Shown here piece after piece: positions 1 through 8,637 of a stretch of DNA of 64,000 bases. The notes beneath the pieces were generated by a model. That model was given only the letters and a program-made list of their open reading frames with translations, was not told where the DNA came from and searched no databases. Position numbers and translations under genes: made by a program. Source of the DNA: Paraglaciecola sp. L1A13 (GTDB lineage Bacteria; Pseudomonadota; Gammaproteobacteria; Enterobacterales; Alteromonadaceae). Where the stretch lies: NCBI RefSeq assembly GCF_009796745.1, contig NZ_CP047024.1, positions 1,860,001-1,924,000 of the forward strand, read 5' to 3'. How positions within the stretch are numbered: position 1 is the first letter of the stretch; each line of letters begins with the position of its first letter.

Positions 1-637
1 CATCCAGCTTTACCTCAAGTTGTTTTTCTTGGTGAGTAAAAAACCAGGTACTGTTGTTCGTCATTAGGCAGTGATGCTTAGGAAGTTCATCAGGGTGAAC
101 AGGAGTACCCTGTTTGTTGAGATAGGCTTGACTGGCAGCGGCAACCAAGGAGCGGTTGGTTAACTTTCGGGCAATCAAGTTTGAGTCTTTCATCGGCCCA
201 TATCGAATAGAAAAATCAAAGGCATCGTCGATGAAGTTGACCATTTGCGAATTGAAGTCCATTTCTATGGCTAGTTTGGGATGCAATTGAGCAAACTCCA
301 TTAGTAATGGGGCAATATGTTGCTCGGCAAATTCCCCCGCGGCTGAAACTTTTAAGGTGCCACTTAATTCTACCTGCTTATCGAATACGGTTTCATTGGC
401 TTCTTGTAAGCCGTTCACTAACTCTTGGCAACGGCTGAAATAAGCTTGTCCCGCATCGGTTAAGCGCACTGTTCGTGTGCTACGGGCCAGCAGTGATACC
501 CCAAGTTCTTTTTCCAAGGCAGCTACCTTTCGGCTAATGTGTGACACATTGACGTTTAGTTTACGTGCGGCGGCAGAAAATCCCTGTGTTTCAGCTACTG
601 CCACAAACTCGATGATCCCATTGAAGCTAATACTCAT
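1..637 (-). CDS. LysR-family transcriptional regulator (partial, C-terminus beyond window)
   Basis: The minus-strand frame opens with ATG at 637 and stays open to the window edge, giving about 212 of the usual 300 residues. The first 60 residues are a typical LysR winged helix-turn-helix (GFSAAARKLNVNVSHISRKV, then LEKELGVSLLARSTRTVRLT). The effector-binding domain begins near residue 90 (ELSGTLKVSAAGEFAEQHIA). It is divergent from the DJ-1/PfpI gene at 789, with a perfect inverted repeat in the shared intergenic space, so control of that neighbour is the natural inference. The effector cannot be read from sequence. Confidence 0.93.
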   Translation of the reverse strand, partial: MSISFNGIIEFVAVAETQGFSAAARKLNVNVSHISRKVAALEKELGVSLLARSTRTVRLTDAGQAYFSRCQELVNGLQEANETVFDKQVELSGTLKVSAAGEFAEQHIAPLLMEFAQLHPKLAIEMDFNSQMVNFIDDAFDFSIRYGPMKDSNLIARKLTNRSLVAAASQAYLNKQGTPVHPDELPKHHCLMTNNSTWFFTHQEKQLEVKLD

Positions 638-671
638 ATAACCGCTATTGATTATTGTAATGCGAGAAGAC

Positions 672-695
672 GATTATTGCATATTTGCAATAATC
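672..695. promoter_or_regulatory. Perfect inverted repeat in the lysR / DJ-1 intergenic region
   Basis: GATTATTGCA (672-681), spacer TATT, TGCAATAATC (686-695): 10-bp arms with no mismatch. A related half-site, GATTATTG, lies just upstream near 650. It sits between divergent genes, 35 bp from the regulator start and about 93 bp from the target start, as expected for a LysR recognition site. Confidence 0.65.
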
Positions 696-788
696 ATTTG
701 CTATTTATCGGGATTATCAAACATCCACCAAGGCGGTAGACTCTCTTCATCGTAAAGAGACCACTCAATTCAACACTAGGAGATACAA

Positions 789-1463
789 ATGAAAAATGTA
801 CTTATTATTTTGACTAACCATGGCACGCTAGGAACAACTGACGAAGCTAACGGAACCTTCTCTCCTGAATTGACCCATGCATTACATGCATTTTTGGCAG
901 CAGGTTATCGCTACGACTTGGTTTCTATCAAGGGCGGAAATGCACCGGTCTATGGTGTTGAAATGGACGACGACCAGATAAACAGCGATGTGTTCAAAGC
1001 TGAAGATCTGGCTACCAAATTAGCCAATACCAAAAAAGCCAGTGATGTGAACACAGATGATTATGATGCGGTATTTTATCCAGGCGGTTTCGGTTTATTA
1101 TCTGATCTGGCCGAAGACGAAAATGTTGCGAAGCTAACGGCCACCTTGTTTGAGAATGGCGCAGTTGTGGGTGCGGTATGTCACGGCCCAGCAGGTTTAT
1201 TACCGATTAAATTGTCTAATGGCAAATACCTAATTGAAGACATTATGGTGACCGGTTTCACTCGTGAAGAAGAAGTGGAATATGACACCATCAACAAAAT
1301 CCCTTTCTTGTTAGAAGAAGCGCTGACGCGAAGAGCTGGCCAATACTCTAAAATCGCCCCTTGGGGAGAATATGTGGTTAAACAGGACCGCGTGATCACC
1401 GGCCAAAACCCTGCTTCAGCTGGCGCAGTTGGTCAAGCAATGGTTGAGCGTTTAGCCCAGTAA
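789..1463 (+). CDS. DJ-1/PfpI (type 1 glutamine amidotransferase-like) family protein
   Basis: 224 residues, close to the size of Hsp31/YajL-type glyoxalase III and chaperone-like proteins. The nucleophile elbow is AVCHGPAG with Cys131-His132, and Glu27 in the FSPEL segment matches the conserved acidic residue that activates the Cys. The strand before the elbow reads DAVFYPGGFG (residues 93-102). A Shine-Dalgarno-like AGGAG precedes the ATG. Relatives act on methylglyoxal or carbonyl-damaged molecules, but the exact activity here is not certain. It is probably controlled by the divergent LysR gene and ends at a strong terminator. Confidence 0.9.
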   Translation: MKNVLIILTNHGTLGTTDEANGTFSPELTHALHAFLAAGYRYDLVSIKGGNAPVYGVEMDDDQINSDVFKAEDLATKLANTKKASDVNTDDYDAVFYPGGFGLLSDLAEDENVAKLTATLFENGAVVGAVCHGPAGLLPIKLSNGKYLIEDIMVTGFTREEEVEYDTINKIPFLLEEALTRRAGQYSKIAPWGEYVVKQDRVITGQNPASAGAVGQAMVERLAQ

Positions 1464-1542
1464 ATTGACGCCAGCGGTAGACTGCGAATGCATCAACACT
1501 GACGAATTTGTTAATTTGGATCAGCATCTTTACTTGAAAATA

Positions 1543-1570
1543 AGAACCCGCTTTATAAGCGGGTTCTTTT
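1543..1570 (+). terminator. Rho-independent terminator after the DJ-1/PfpI gene
   Basis: Perfect 10-bp stem AGAACCCGCT / AGCGGGTTCT, 5-nt loop, then TTT. It lies between two convergent genes. Confidence 0.85.
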
Positions 1571-1599
1571 GTTTCATGCAAGGTTGCTACCGGCAGAGC

Positions 1600-2256
1600 T
1601 TACTTTTGATCAATGTAATACTTTTCGTAGAAGGTATACACCCATTCAGGTTTATAAATAACCATTAGGGTCATGGTCATGCCATTGAGCATACCCTCTG
1701 GGAATAAGAGCAACCAAATTAGTACTAAATAATTGTCTTCAATGGTCAGCCAGTCGTATTGGCCGTCTAAATAAAAATACCCTCCGAGCAAATACATTTT
1801 CACAGCCATCATTAATGCACCGGGTAAAAAGGCACAAACGAAGATGTAGACAAACACATGACGAGATAATTTATGGAAGGCAAAACTATATATCAAATAG
1901 CTTAAGCCCAGCGGTGCTAACACGCCTAATAATCCGTTTACGCCTAGCATACGCCAGCTTTCTTCGCCTACCAGCGTAACTCCTACGAGCGCTAAGCAGG
2001 CACTGATCATCGCCCAGCGGAAGCCAAGTATGAGCATTAACGCGGTCAACCACAAAAAGTGTACCTGCAAGCCAGGGAAAATACCGGTTTGAAATATCCA
2101 TAAAAAGAATACGCTGGCGGCACAACCAAACACCAAATGCTGGATTTTTTTGTCTTTAACTAACGTGCCCACTGATAAATTGCGCACAACTAAAGCCAGA
2201 CAAGCTACGTATCCCACCCATGCAAGATACTGGATATTCGTGGTGTAATCTAACAA
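1600..2256 (-). CDS. Polytopic membrane protein, CbiM/ECF-transporter S-like family
   Basis: 218 residues with about six hydrophobic helices (around residues 10-30, 40-57, 66-83, 84-100, 107-125, 135-160 and 175-200). The pattern resembles the predicted permease family related to CbiM, including an early FPGLQVHFLWLTALML helix and a late FPEGMLNGM motif. No ABC transporter ATPase or partner gene is adjacent, so any metal-uptake role is only family inference. The gene ends 14 bp upstream of the xthA stop on the same strand side, and convergent to the DJ-1 gene. Confidence 0.7.
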   Translation of the reverse strand: MLDYTTNIQYLAWVGYVACLALVVRNLSVGTLVKDKKIQHLVFGCAASVFFLWIFQTGIFPGLQVHFLWLTALMLILGFRWAMISACLALVGVTLVGEESWRMLGVNGLLGVLAPLGLSYLIYSFAFHKLSRHVFVYIFVCAFLPGALMMAVKMYLLGGYFYLDGQYDWLTIEDNYLVLIWLLLFPEGMLNGMTMTLMVIYKPEWVYTFYEKYYIDQK

Positions 2257-2270
2257 ACTTGATTCCTCAT

Positions 2271-3080
2271 TTATGGCTTATAAACCGCCCAAATAGGCGC
2301 ATGGTCAGAGGGTTTTTCGATACCACGTAATTCGTAGTCGATCCCTGCATCGACTAATGTTTCATGCAGTTTTTTAGTCGCTAGGATCAAATCAATGCGC
2401 AAGCCGCGATTATCTAAAAAACCTTTAGAGCGATAATCAAACCAACTGAAACGTTCGTTTGTTTCTGGATTGAGGCTACGAAAACCATCAATAAAACCCC
2501 AATCGATAAGATCATTTAGCCATATACGTTCTTCTGGTAAGAAGCTGCATTTACCGGTTTGCAGCCACCGCTTACGATTTGGCTCACCGATGCCTATGTC
2601 TAAATCCGTATGAGAAATATTCACATCTCCCATAACTATGACGTTGTCATCTGGGGTGAAGTGAGTATTTAAATAAGTCGATAAATCTTCGTAGTACTTG
2701 CGCTTAGCAGGAAATTTCGTTTCGTGAGAACGATTTTCGCCCTGAGGAAAATAGCCGTTGAGTACGCGCACTGTTTCACCGTTAGGCATAGGGTAACTCA
2801 CCATAATCATGCGTCGCTGTGCATCTTCTTCGTCAGTAGGGAAACCATATTGCACATCGGTGGGCTCTTCTTTACATAGCATAGCGACACCGTAATGGGC
2901 CTTTTGTCCATGAAAGTAAACTTTATAACCCATGGCTTCTACATCCGCGACCGGAAACATATCGTTGTGCACTTTGATCTCTTGAAGTCCGATTATATCT
3001 GGCTGGTGTTTGTCGATTAACGCTTGAAGTTGATGAAGGCGAGCACGTATGCCATTGATGTTGAAAGAAATTATTTTCAT
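2271..3080 (-). CDS. xthA: Exodeoxyribonuclease III
   Basis: 269 residues, matching E. coli ExoIII (268). The endonuclease/exonuclease/phosphatase fold signatures are all present: FNINGIRAR near residues 6-14, LQEIK with metal-binding Glu34, [13 protein letters not shown] near residue 150, and the C-terminal SDHAPIW with the catalytic Asp-His pair near residues 259-260. It cleaves at abasic sites and degrades 3' ends in base-excision repair. The downstream membrane-protein gene begins only 14 bp after the stop, so the two may be cotranscribed. Confidence 0.96.
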   Translation of the reverse strand: MKIISFNINGIRARLHQLQALIDKHQPDIIGLQEIKVHNDMFPVADVEAMGYKVYFHGQKAHYGVAMLCKEEPTDVQYGFPTDEEDAQRRMIMVSYPMPNGETVRVLNGYFPQGENRSHETKFPAKRKYYEDLSTYLNTHFTPDDNVIVMGDVNISHTDLDIGIGEPNRKRWLQTGKCSFLPEERIWLNDLIDWGFIDGFRSLNPETNERFSWFDYRSKGFLDNRGLRIDLILATKKLHETLVDAGIDYELRGIEKPSDHAPIWAVYKP

Positions 3081-3425
3081 AGAAGGCCAATTATAATAAA
3101 CACTAAAACGGCTGTTATCTTACCAGAGTCGGTAATGCCAATTCCATTATTTAATCTTTTTTATAAGAATAATACAGCGCTAAAAAGCACGTAAATGTCA
3201 GTCCTGTATTGCTTGAAGGTCGCGATAATTGCTTTGCAATAAAACGATGTAAAACCTAATTAAGATATTCCAGTGCTAACAGGAATAGGTTTGCTGGCAC
3301 TTGGATTAGGTTTGGCGTCACGTCATCGTAGATATAAAATCTAATTGTACTCATCTATATTAGCTAAGGAACGATGCAAGGCGACATCGTTTTTATCTAA
3401 AAGCATTTTTAAATTAAAATACCAA
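3081..3425. other. Intergenic region between xthA and acuI starts/ends
   Basis: No intact gene. It holds a short open segment at 3264-3344 (listed separately) that looks like a protein-sorting C-terminus without its body. The rest is AT-rich. Confidence 0.5.
3264..3344 (+). pseudogene. Possible remnant of a PEP-/IPTL-CTERM-type C-terminal tail
   Basis: Twenty-six codons between an in-frame TAA at 3261 and TAA at 3342 translate to a short IP motif (DIPVL), a glycine/leucine-rich hydrophobic stretch (GIGLLALGLGLA) and an Arg/His/Lys-rich end (SRHRRYKI). That order matches exosortase-type sorting tails. No start codon or ribosome site is evident and no body of the protein is in frame upstream, so if real it is a gene fossil. 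It could be chance. Confidence 0.3.
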
Positions 3426-4412
3426 TCAGTTAGCCTGCACGTTAACAACAATGCGCCCGCGAACTTGGCCGTTAAGCAGATTTCCAGCAGCCTCAATGAC
3501 TTGCTCTAAGTTTATTTCCTGAGCAATATTGTCAAAATCATCTGATTTAAGAATTTCTCCTAGACGTTGCCATGCCTCTTTTCTATCTGCAATAGGACGC
3601 ATAACACTATCGATACCGGCCAACGTTATACCTCGCAAAATAAAAGGCGCAACAGATGCTGGAAAGTCCATCCCTTGGGCTAAACCACAAGCGGTGACAG
3701 TGCCACCGTATTTGGTGCTGGCACAGGCATTGACCAAGGTGTGACTGCCAACTGAATCAATCACGCCAGCCCATCGCTCTTTGGCTAAAGGTTTGCCTGG
3801 ATTTGATAAGGTGTCTCGGTGAATGATGTCACTGGCACCAAGTGTCTTTAAATAGCTAGCTTCTTCCATACGACCTGTTGAGGCCACCACGGTATAACCC
3901 AATTTAGCGAGTATCGAAATAGCAAAACTACCCACACCGCCATTGGCACCGGTCACCAGTATTTCGCCTTGATCCGGTAACACGCCGTTTTTCTCAAGCG
4001 CGGTAACGCATAACATGGCTGTATAGCCTGCGGTACCAATGATCATGGATTGTTTTGGGGTAAATGCCGCGGGCAAAGGAATCAGCCATTCACTTTTTAA
4101 GCGAGCTTTTTGGGCTAAACCGCCACAATGGTTTTCGCCTACACCAAATCCGTTTTGGATCACCACATCACCAACATGGAATTGCTTACTGTTACTTTGC
4201 TCAACGATACCGACTAAATCGATACCTGGGATCATTGGGAACGCGCGCACAACCGGAGCCTTGCCAGTGATCGCGAGGCCATCTTTGTAATTCAGGGTGC
4301 TGTATAATACATTTACGCTCACATCGCCCTCTGGCAATACGCCATCGTCAATATCTTGTAATGCAGCGTGATAGCCTTGTTCGTCTTTGTTGATTAAAAT
4401 ACCCTTAAACAT
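3426..4412 (-). CDS. acuI: Acrylyl-CoA reductase / YhdH-family zinc-independent MDR oxidoreductase
   Basis: 328 residues, the AcuI/YhdH length. The N-terminal catalytic domain carries STLNYKDGLAITGK (38-51) and the IPGIDLVG segment. The NADPH Rossmann motif is VTGANGGVGSFA near residues 153-164. Family members reduce toxic acryloyl-CoA to propionyl-CoA, for example after DMSP cleavage in marine bacteria. The neighbouring TetR gene and the operator-like site 14 bp before the start support a repressor-controlled acrylate-detoxification unit. No DMSP lyase is seen in this window. Confidence 0.88.
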   Translation of the reverse strand: MFKGILINKDEQGYHAALQDIDDGVLPEGDVSVNVLYSTLNYKDGLAITGKAPVVRAFPMIPGIDLVGIVEQSNSKQFHVGDVVIQNGFGVGENHCGGLAQKARLKSEWLIPLPAAFTPKQSMIIGTAGYTAMLCVTALEKNGVLPDQGEILVTGANGGVGSFAISILAKLGYTVVASTGRMEEASYLKTLGASDIIHRDTLSNPGKPLAKERWAGVIDSVGSHTLVNACASTKYGGTVTACGLAQGMDFPASVAPFILRGITLAGIDSVMRPIADRKEAWQRLGEILKSDDFDNIAQEINLEQVIEAAGNLLNGQVRGRIVVNVQAN

Positions 4413-4425
4413 AAGTTCTCCAATT

Positions 4426-4440
4426 TAGACCGATCGTCTA
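4426..4440. promoter_or_regulatory. TetR-type operator copy 1, upstream of acuI
   Basis: TAGACCGATCGTCTA: TAGAC and GTCTA arms around a 5-bp centre. It lies 14 bp upstream of the acuI start, and the same 15-mer recurs upstream of the TetR gene. Confidence 0.75.
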
Positions 4441-4466
4441 TTAATAATTAAAAAAAACCAAACCGC

Positions 4467-5099
4467 TTATTTTGGTAGTGCTTGTAAAAAATAATGTAAA
4501 AATAGCTGAAGAGGATGAGGACTTCGCACCAGCTTTGCTCGGCTGACGGCGCCTTCCCAGCCAATCCAAAAAAACTCTGCCAGTTGGGCACAATTAGAAG
4601 TGTTAGCGATGTCGCCCGTGATTTTCGCTTCATTCAAACAGGCTTCAAGTCGATGCTGCCAACCACAGAATATTGTGCTTAACTGATTGCGGAATGCCGC
4701 TGGCAATGCATCCACTTCTTGCCCTAAATTACCTACCAAGCAACCGCGCTTAAAATCATGACGCGCCATACCTTGTGCTGCGTCATTGACGAAATGTTCA
4801 AGACGCTCAATAGGCGTAAAGGCTTTATTTGAAAGATGTAACGCTAACTTATTAGAGAAATATACGTCGTAGTGGGCCAATACTGTTTCGCCAAAGGCTT
4901 CTTTGCTGGCAAAGTAATGATAGAAGGAACCTTTAGGCACACCGACTTTCTTCAAAATTGGTTCAATACCCGATGAAGCAAAGCCAAATTCGGTTAGGTG
5001 CTCAAGACCACTGCGGATAAGTTCCGCTTTGGTATCTTGATTTTCACGGGCCACTTTAGGCGGGCGACCACGTCTGGGTTTTACGGGTAATGTTTTCAT
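4467..5099 (-). CDS. TetR-family repressor, AcuR-like
   Basis: 210 residues. A basic N-terminus (RRGRPPK) is followed by the TetR helix-turn-helix at about residues 26-70, with the hallmark GVPKGSFYHYFASKEAF. The C-terminal ligand domain resembles the AcuR/NemR-like group. The identical 15-bp site precedes both this gene (11 bp before ATG) and acuI, so autoregulation plus acuI control is strongly suggested. In Rhodobacter and other marine bacteria AcuR responds to acrylate; the ligand here is inferred from that family only. The acuI start lies 54 bp downstream of this gene's stop. Confidence 0.88.
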   Translation of the reverse strand: MKTLPVKPRRGRPPKVARENQDTKAELIRSGLEHLTEFGFASSGIEPILKKVGVPKGSFYHYFASKEAFGETVLAHYDVYFSNKLALHLSNKAFTPIERLEHFVNDAAQGMARHDFKRGCLVGNLGQEVDALPAAFRNQLSTIFCGWQHRLEACLNEAKITGDIANTSNCAQLAEFFWIGWEGAVSRAKLVRSPHPLQLFLHYFLQALPK

Positions 5100-5109
5100 A
5101 AATTTATAT

Positions 5110-5124
5110 TAGACCGATCGTCTA
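5110..5124. promoter_or_regulatory. TetR-type operator copy 2, upstream of the TetR gene
   Basis: TAGACCGATCGTCTA, identical to the site at 4426-4440, 11 bp before the regulator's ATG. Confidence 0.75.
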
Positions 5125-5203
5125 TTTAATTGCAATGATTATTTTTTATGCATAGGGTAACTGTTAAAAGGATGCATGTATGACGATAACAGCAGGAGGC
5201 AAA

Positions 5204-5624
5204 ATGAATACTTCAGATTACAACGTGTTTGAACAACTGCCCACAGTGGAAGAGTTTTGCTCTTTGCGTAAACAAGCAGGCTGGGGCGATACAGATGCAT
5301 ATTTGGCTGAACTTAGTTTAGCGAACACCTTATACTGCGTATGCATTCGTCAGTCATCTCAATTGTTGGCAATGGGACGAGTCATAGGCGACGGCGCAAT
5401 GTATTTTTTATCTTCAAGACATTATCGTGGATACGCACTTTCAAGGCCAAGGTTTGGGGAGCGCCATAATGATTAAAATCGAGACGTACCTGCACCAAAT
5501 GGCTAAAAAAGGCGCGACCATTGGGTTGCTCGCAGCAACAGGAAAAGAGGCTTTTTATGGTCGTTATGGCTATATACCACGGCCCAGTGAAACTCTGGGC
5601 AATGGTATGTGCAAGTTTATATAA
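5204..5624 (+). pseudogene. GNAT acetyltransferase interrupted by a +1 frameshift in a T6 run
   Basis: AGGAGG at 5194-5199 selects ATG 5204 over the earlier ATG at 5180. The first frame reads sensibly to GDGAMYF; after the T6 tract at 5404-5409 the sensible reading moves to the next frame (YLQDIIVDTHFQGQGLGSAI). That segment contains the GNAT acetyl-CoA motif Q-G-Q-G-L-G and continues to FYGRYGYIPRP and the stop at 5622-5624. Removing one T restores a protein of about 140 residues. Either a true pseudogene, a phase-variable tract, or a homopolymer sequencing error. Confidence 0.8.
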
Positions 5625-5810
5625 TGCAGTGTGTTGGTCTGACAGTATCAGCTGCGCTTGTTATGTAATCGATAGAATCGTTTCTTATTTAACCAGTCCG
5701 TTAACCATTTCAACAGTGGGTATACTGTTTTTGTTAAACACTGTTGTGAACAAAGCTAATTATCCCCATTCTGTATAAATAAATCAAAAATTGTTTAAGG
5801 ATCTAATTCT

Positions 5811-6359
5811 ATGAGTCGTCATTTTGAAAAGGCCGAGGGCCTTTGTGAAAATAAAGATGTTGCCACTACTGGTTATGTGTTTAATCAAACTATGTTGCGT
5901 ATTGCTGAGCCAAAACGTTCGTTAGATTTCTATACTCGGGTGATGGGGATGACATTATTGAAGCGCCTTGATTTCACTGAAATGAAGTTTAGCTTGTATT
6001 TTTTGAGCGCAGGCGAAGATTTTTCAGACATTAGCAATGATAATAGCACTCGTACAGCGCAAACCTTCGGCCGCCCAGCCATGCTAGAACTTACCCACAA
6101 TTGGGATGATACTGCTGACAGTGTGCAGTATCACAATGGCAATAGTGAGCCAAAAGGGTTTGGTCATATCGGATTTCACGTGCCTGATTTACATGAAGCT
6201 TGCCAACGTTTTGAGGCACTAAATGTACCTTTTCAAAAGCGCCCAAATGATGGCGCGATGAAAGGGCTCGCGTTTATCAAAGATCCAGACGGGTATTGGA
6301 TTGAAATTTTCGACGCCGCTAAAGTAAGTGACGCTTGCATTCCACATTTGCAAAAATAA
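5811..6359 (+). CDS. gloA: Lactoylglutathione lyase (glyoxalase I, long Zn-type)
   Basis: 182 residues, the size of the longer eukaryote/Pseudomonas-type enzyme rather than the E. coli 135-residue form. The four metal ligands are recognisable: Gln26 (NQTMLRI), Glu93 (MLELTHN), His119 (GHIGFHV) and Glu165 (WIEIF). It converts the methylglyoxal-glutathione hemithioacetal to lactoylglutathione in the cytoplasm. A weak AAGGA precedes the ATG. Its position near AcuR-like and DJ-1 genes makes this stretch rich in electrophile detoxification, but a shared operon is not indicated. Confidence 0.94.
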   Translation: MSRHFEKAEGLCENKDVATTGYVFNQTMLRIAEPKRSLDFYTRVMGMTLLKRLDFTEMKFSLYFLSAGEDFSDISNDNSTRTAQTFGRPAMLELTHNWDDTADSVQYHNGNSEPKGFGHIGFHVPDLHEACQRFEALNVPFQKRPNDGAMKGLAFIKDPDGYWIEIFDAAKVSDACIPHLQK

Positions 6360-6385
6360 GCAGCAAAGGCGCAGTTTTCACCAAT

Positions 6386-6420
6386 CCCAAGGGCGTCATG
6401 ACTTAGAGATGCCCTTTGGG
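6386..6420 (+). terminator. Hairpin after gloA, possible terminator
   Basis: CCCAAGGGC (6386-6394) pairs with GCCCTTTGGG (6411-6420) with one bulge. No clear T tract follows, so the termination role is tentative. Confidence 0.4.
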
Positions 6421-6620
6421 GGAATATGAAGCACCAAGGAACATTATTCGTCTTTGTGCCAAGATGGGCGCGGTATGTCTACAATAGTAAGTTGGCATAC
6501 AGAAGATAACCGAACCCATCACCCAATGGCTCTGAAAGACATTAGCATGAGGTCATGTATGTTTATTGTACTGCTAATTTATTTGGTAATTAAACGAGCA
6601 ACACAAGTTAGAAACGGGGG

Positions 6621-7490
6621 TTACACTCCCATATCGATGGCTTTTTTCGGCGTAAAACTGCTGCCGATTGAAGCAATAATGACCAACCCGATGGCAGCCC
6701 ACTGCAGCACGGTAAGTTGCTCAGCTAAAATTACCAAGCCCGCTAATGCGGCGATCGCTGGCTCTAAACTCATTAGCACGCTAAAAGCCTGAGTTGGCAT
6801 GTTTCTAAGGGCGATCATTTCCAAGGAATAAGGCAGGGCACTGGATAACACCCCCACTAATAATCCAAGAGGCAGAACTTCCCAGCTAATTAACGCTAAA
6901 CCTTGGCTTACTGCGCCAATAGGTACAAGCACTGCGGCTGCCACCGTCATGCCCAGTGCCACGGTAATCCCACCGGATGCTTGCTTGCCAGTGCGGGTAC
7001 CAAACAAGATATAACCAGCCCAACATGCCCCCGCTCCTAATGCCATTAATGCGCCCGTCAGATCAAGCCCTTGTGCGCTGGATAAATCAGGCATAAGCAG
7101 AAAAATCCCTGCTATGGCACAAGCCACCCAAACGAGATCACTCTTTCGCTTAGATGAAAATAATGCCACCGCCAAGGGGCCGGTAAACTCAAGGGCAACG
7201 GCTATCCCTAAAGGAATACGCTCAATGGCTAAGTAAAACAGAATATTCATCCCGCCTAAACATAAGCCGTAAATAATAATGCTGCGCCAATCTCGCCCTT
7301 GAGGTAATGCTCGCCATGGGCGAAAAACCAACCAAAGCACCGCCGCGGCAAAACCTAATCTTAGGGCAGTGGTGCCTTCTGGCCCAACCAACGGAAAAAG
7401 TTGTTTGGCCAAAGATGCGCCGGACTGAATGGTCACCATAGCCAGCAAAACACTGCCGATGGCCGTCAGAAGTATACGATTGATTTGCAT
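6621..7490 (-). CDS. DMT-superfamily exporter, RhtA-like (EamA domains)
   Basis: 289 residues with about ten hydrophobic helices in two EamA repeats (roughly 5-130 and 145-275). Recognisable segments are LRLGFAAAVLWL, IERIPLGIAVALEFTGPLAVAL and SLEPAIAALAGL, close to the E. coli RhtA threonine/homoserine exporter. Substrate is a family inference; export of small amino-acid-like compounds from the cytoplasm is likely. It stands alone between gloA and a 311-bp gap. Confidence 0.85.
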   Translation of the reverse strand: MQINRILLTAIGSVLLAMVTIQSGASLAKQLFPLVGPEGTTALRLGFAAAVLWLVFRPWRALPQGRDWRSIIIYGLCLGGMNILFYLAIERIPLGIAVALEFTGPLAVALFSSKRKSDLVWVACAIAGIFLLMPDLSSAQGLDLTGALMALGAGACWAGYILFGTRTGKQASGGITVALGMTVAAAVLVPIGAVSQGLALISWEVLPLGLLVGVLSSALPYSLEMIALRNMPTQAFSVLMSLEPAIAALAGLVILAEQLTVLQWAAIGLVIIASIGSSFTPKKAIDMGV

Positions 7491-7801
7491 CGAGAAATTG
7501 TCCAGGAAAATGAATAGTAGAAATGTTGGAGAATCGGTATTCTACCTGATGAAAATCAAACCCTACATAAATTATTACTGCCTGGCACCAAAGTCATCAT
7601 ATTAATGGGGCGCAGTACAAGTAGGATGTAATATTATTTTCTTTTGTTTGGCACAGCACCAATTGCTAGCACTGGCGTGCTAAGGCTAGCGCAAAAACTG
7701 AACTACTACTTAAGCTGTTTTTAAAGCCCTGTGTCAGGATATATGGCTTGCCGATGTAGTCTTATTAATTTGTTTACGTTATTGCAGCCCAATTTTTAGT
7801 T
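7491..7801. other. Intergenic region, nothing recognised
   Basis: Separates the RhtA-like gene (its promoter side) from the Nudix gene's 3' end. Two GCTAGC hexamers occur near 7665-7690, but no convincing gene, RNA or terminator. Confidence 0.45.
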
Positions 7802-8536
7802 CTATATCTTATCTATGACGGGTTTCCCATTGCGAAAGTATATAAAAGGCCCTTCCACATCGGGTGAGTGGTCACCGGCTAAACGTTGTTCAACTTCTTT
7901 AAGTATCATCCGCGTGATTATGGGCAAATCGAGCTTTTCGGCATCGATAAGTGATACCCAGTGCATAGCGAGTAATTCCCCAGAGCCTAGCGGTGCTGCG
8001 TGTACATCGCCTTGAATAATATCTGCTTCAACCATAAAAAAACGCGTATCGAAGCGGCGGTTTCGATAAGGTGGGGTAATTGCTCTGGCGATTAAATTCA
8101 GGGTATCAAGACGCGGGTTAATACCGTGCTGTAAAAATGCCTTCCACTGAGGAGAACGGGTCTTTATGGTCAAGCTATTAGTTTCGCCGAGGATTAATCC
8201 GGTTTCTTCAAAGGTTTCACGAATTGCCGCCAGTGCAAGCGATCTAGCGCGAGACTCAGAGCATCCCTTCATTAGGCGTTTCAGTACGCTGGGATGAAGA
8301 TCGTTAGGCGGTCGAATGCGACTATCTCCGGCGTCAACCTTACCCCCAGGGAACACATACTTATTAGGCATAAATTTGTGTTCGGCGGCGCGTTTACCCA
8401 TCAGGATTTTGGGTTGTGCGCTGTCCCGCCGAACAATGATCAATGTTGCCGCATCTTTGGGTTTTACGGCACGTCCTTGCAAACGCATTTCGCTGGCTGG
8501 CGTATTGTTAAGGACATATGGTTTGTTAATAGACAT
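7802..8536 (-). CDS. Nudix hydrolase (NUDT7/NUDT19-like)
   Basis: 244 residues. The Nudix box is split: FPGGKVDAGDS near residues 62-72 and RETFEETGL near residues 106-114, with an insertion of about 35 residues between, as in NUDT19-type proteins rather than MutT. It probably cleaves a nucleoside diphosphate-linked compound such as a CoA derivative, but the substrate cannot be read. A glycine-poor C-terminal extension carries PFIYFRNGKPV. No operon partner is evident. Confidence 0.85.
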   Translation of the reverse strand: MSINKPYVLNNTPASEMRLQGRAVKPKDAATLIIVRRDSAQPKILMGKRAAEHKFMPNKYVFPGGKVDAGDSRIRPPNDLHPSVLKRLMKGCSESRARSLALAAIRETFEETGLILGETNSLTIKTRSPQWKAFLQHGINPRLDTLNLIARAITPPYRNRRFDTRFFMVEADIIQGDVHAAPLGSGELLAMHWVSLIDAEKLDLPIITRMILKEVEQRLAGDHSPDVEGPFIYFRNGKPVIDKI

Positions 8537-8637
8537 ATTAACCTTCAGTCAGTTATTCATAGGGAGCTGCTGAGAGCACATTGATTACAAATACGAGTAC
8601 TAAGATATCCATCTTAGAAAATACCAAGACACATTTT

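Noticed and set aside
4467..6359. A NemR-gloA operon as in E. coli
   Set aside because: The frameshifted GNAT gene separates the TetR gene from gloA, and the two genes are on opposite strands.
6454..6792. Plus-strand 112-codon frame overlapping the RhtA-like gene end
   Set aside because: Overlaps a clear transporter gene on the other strand and reads as low-complexity shadow.
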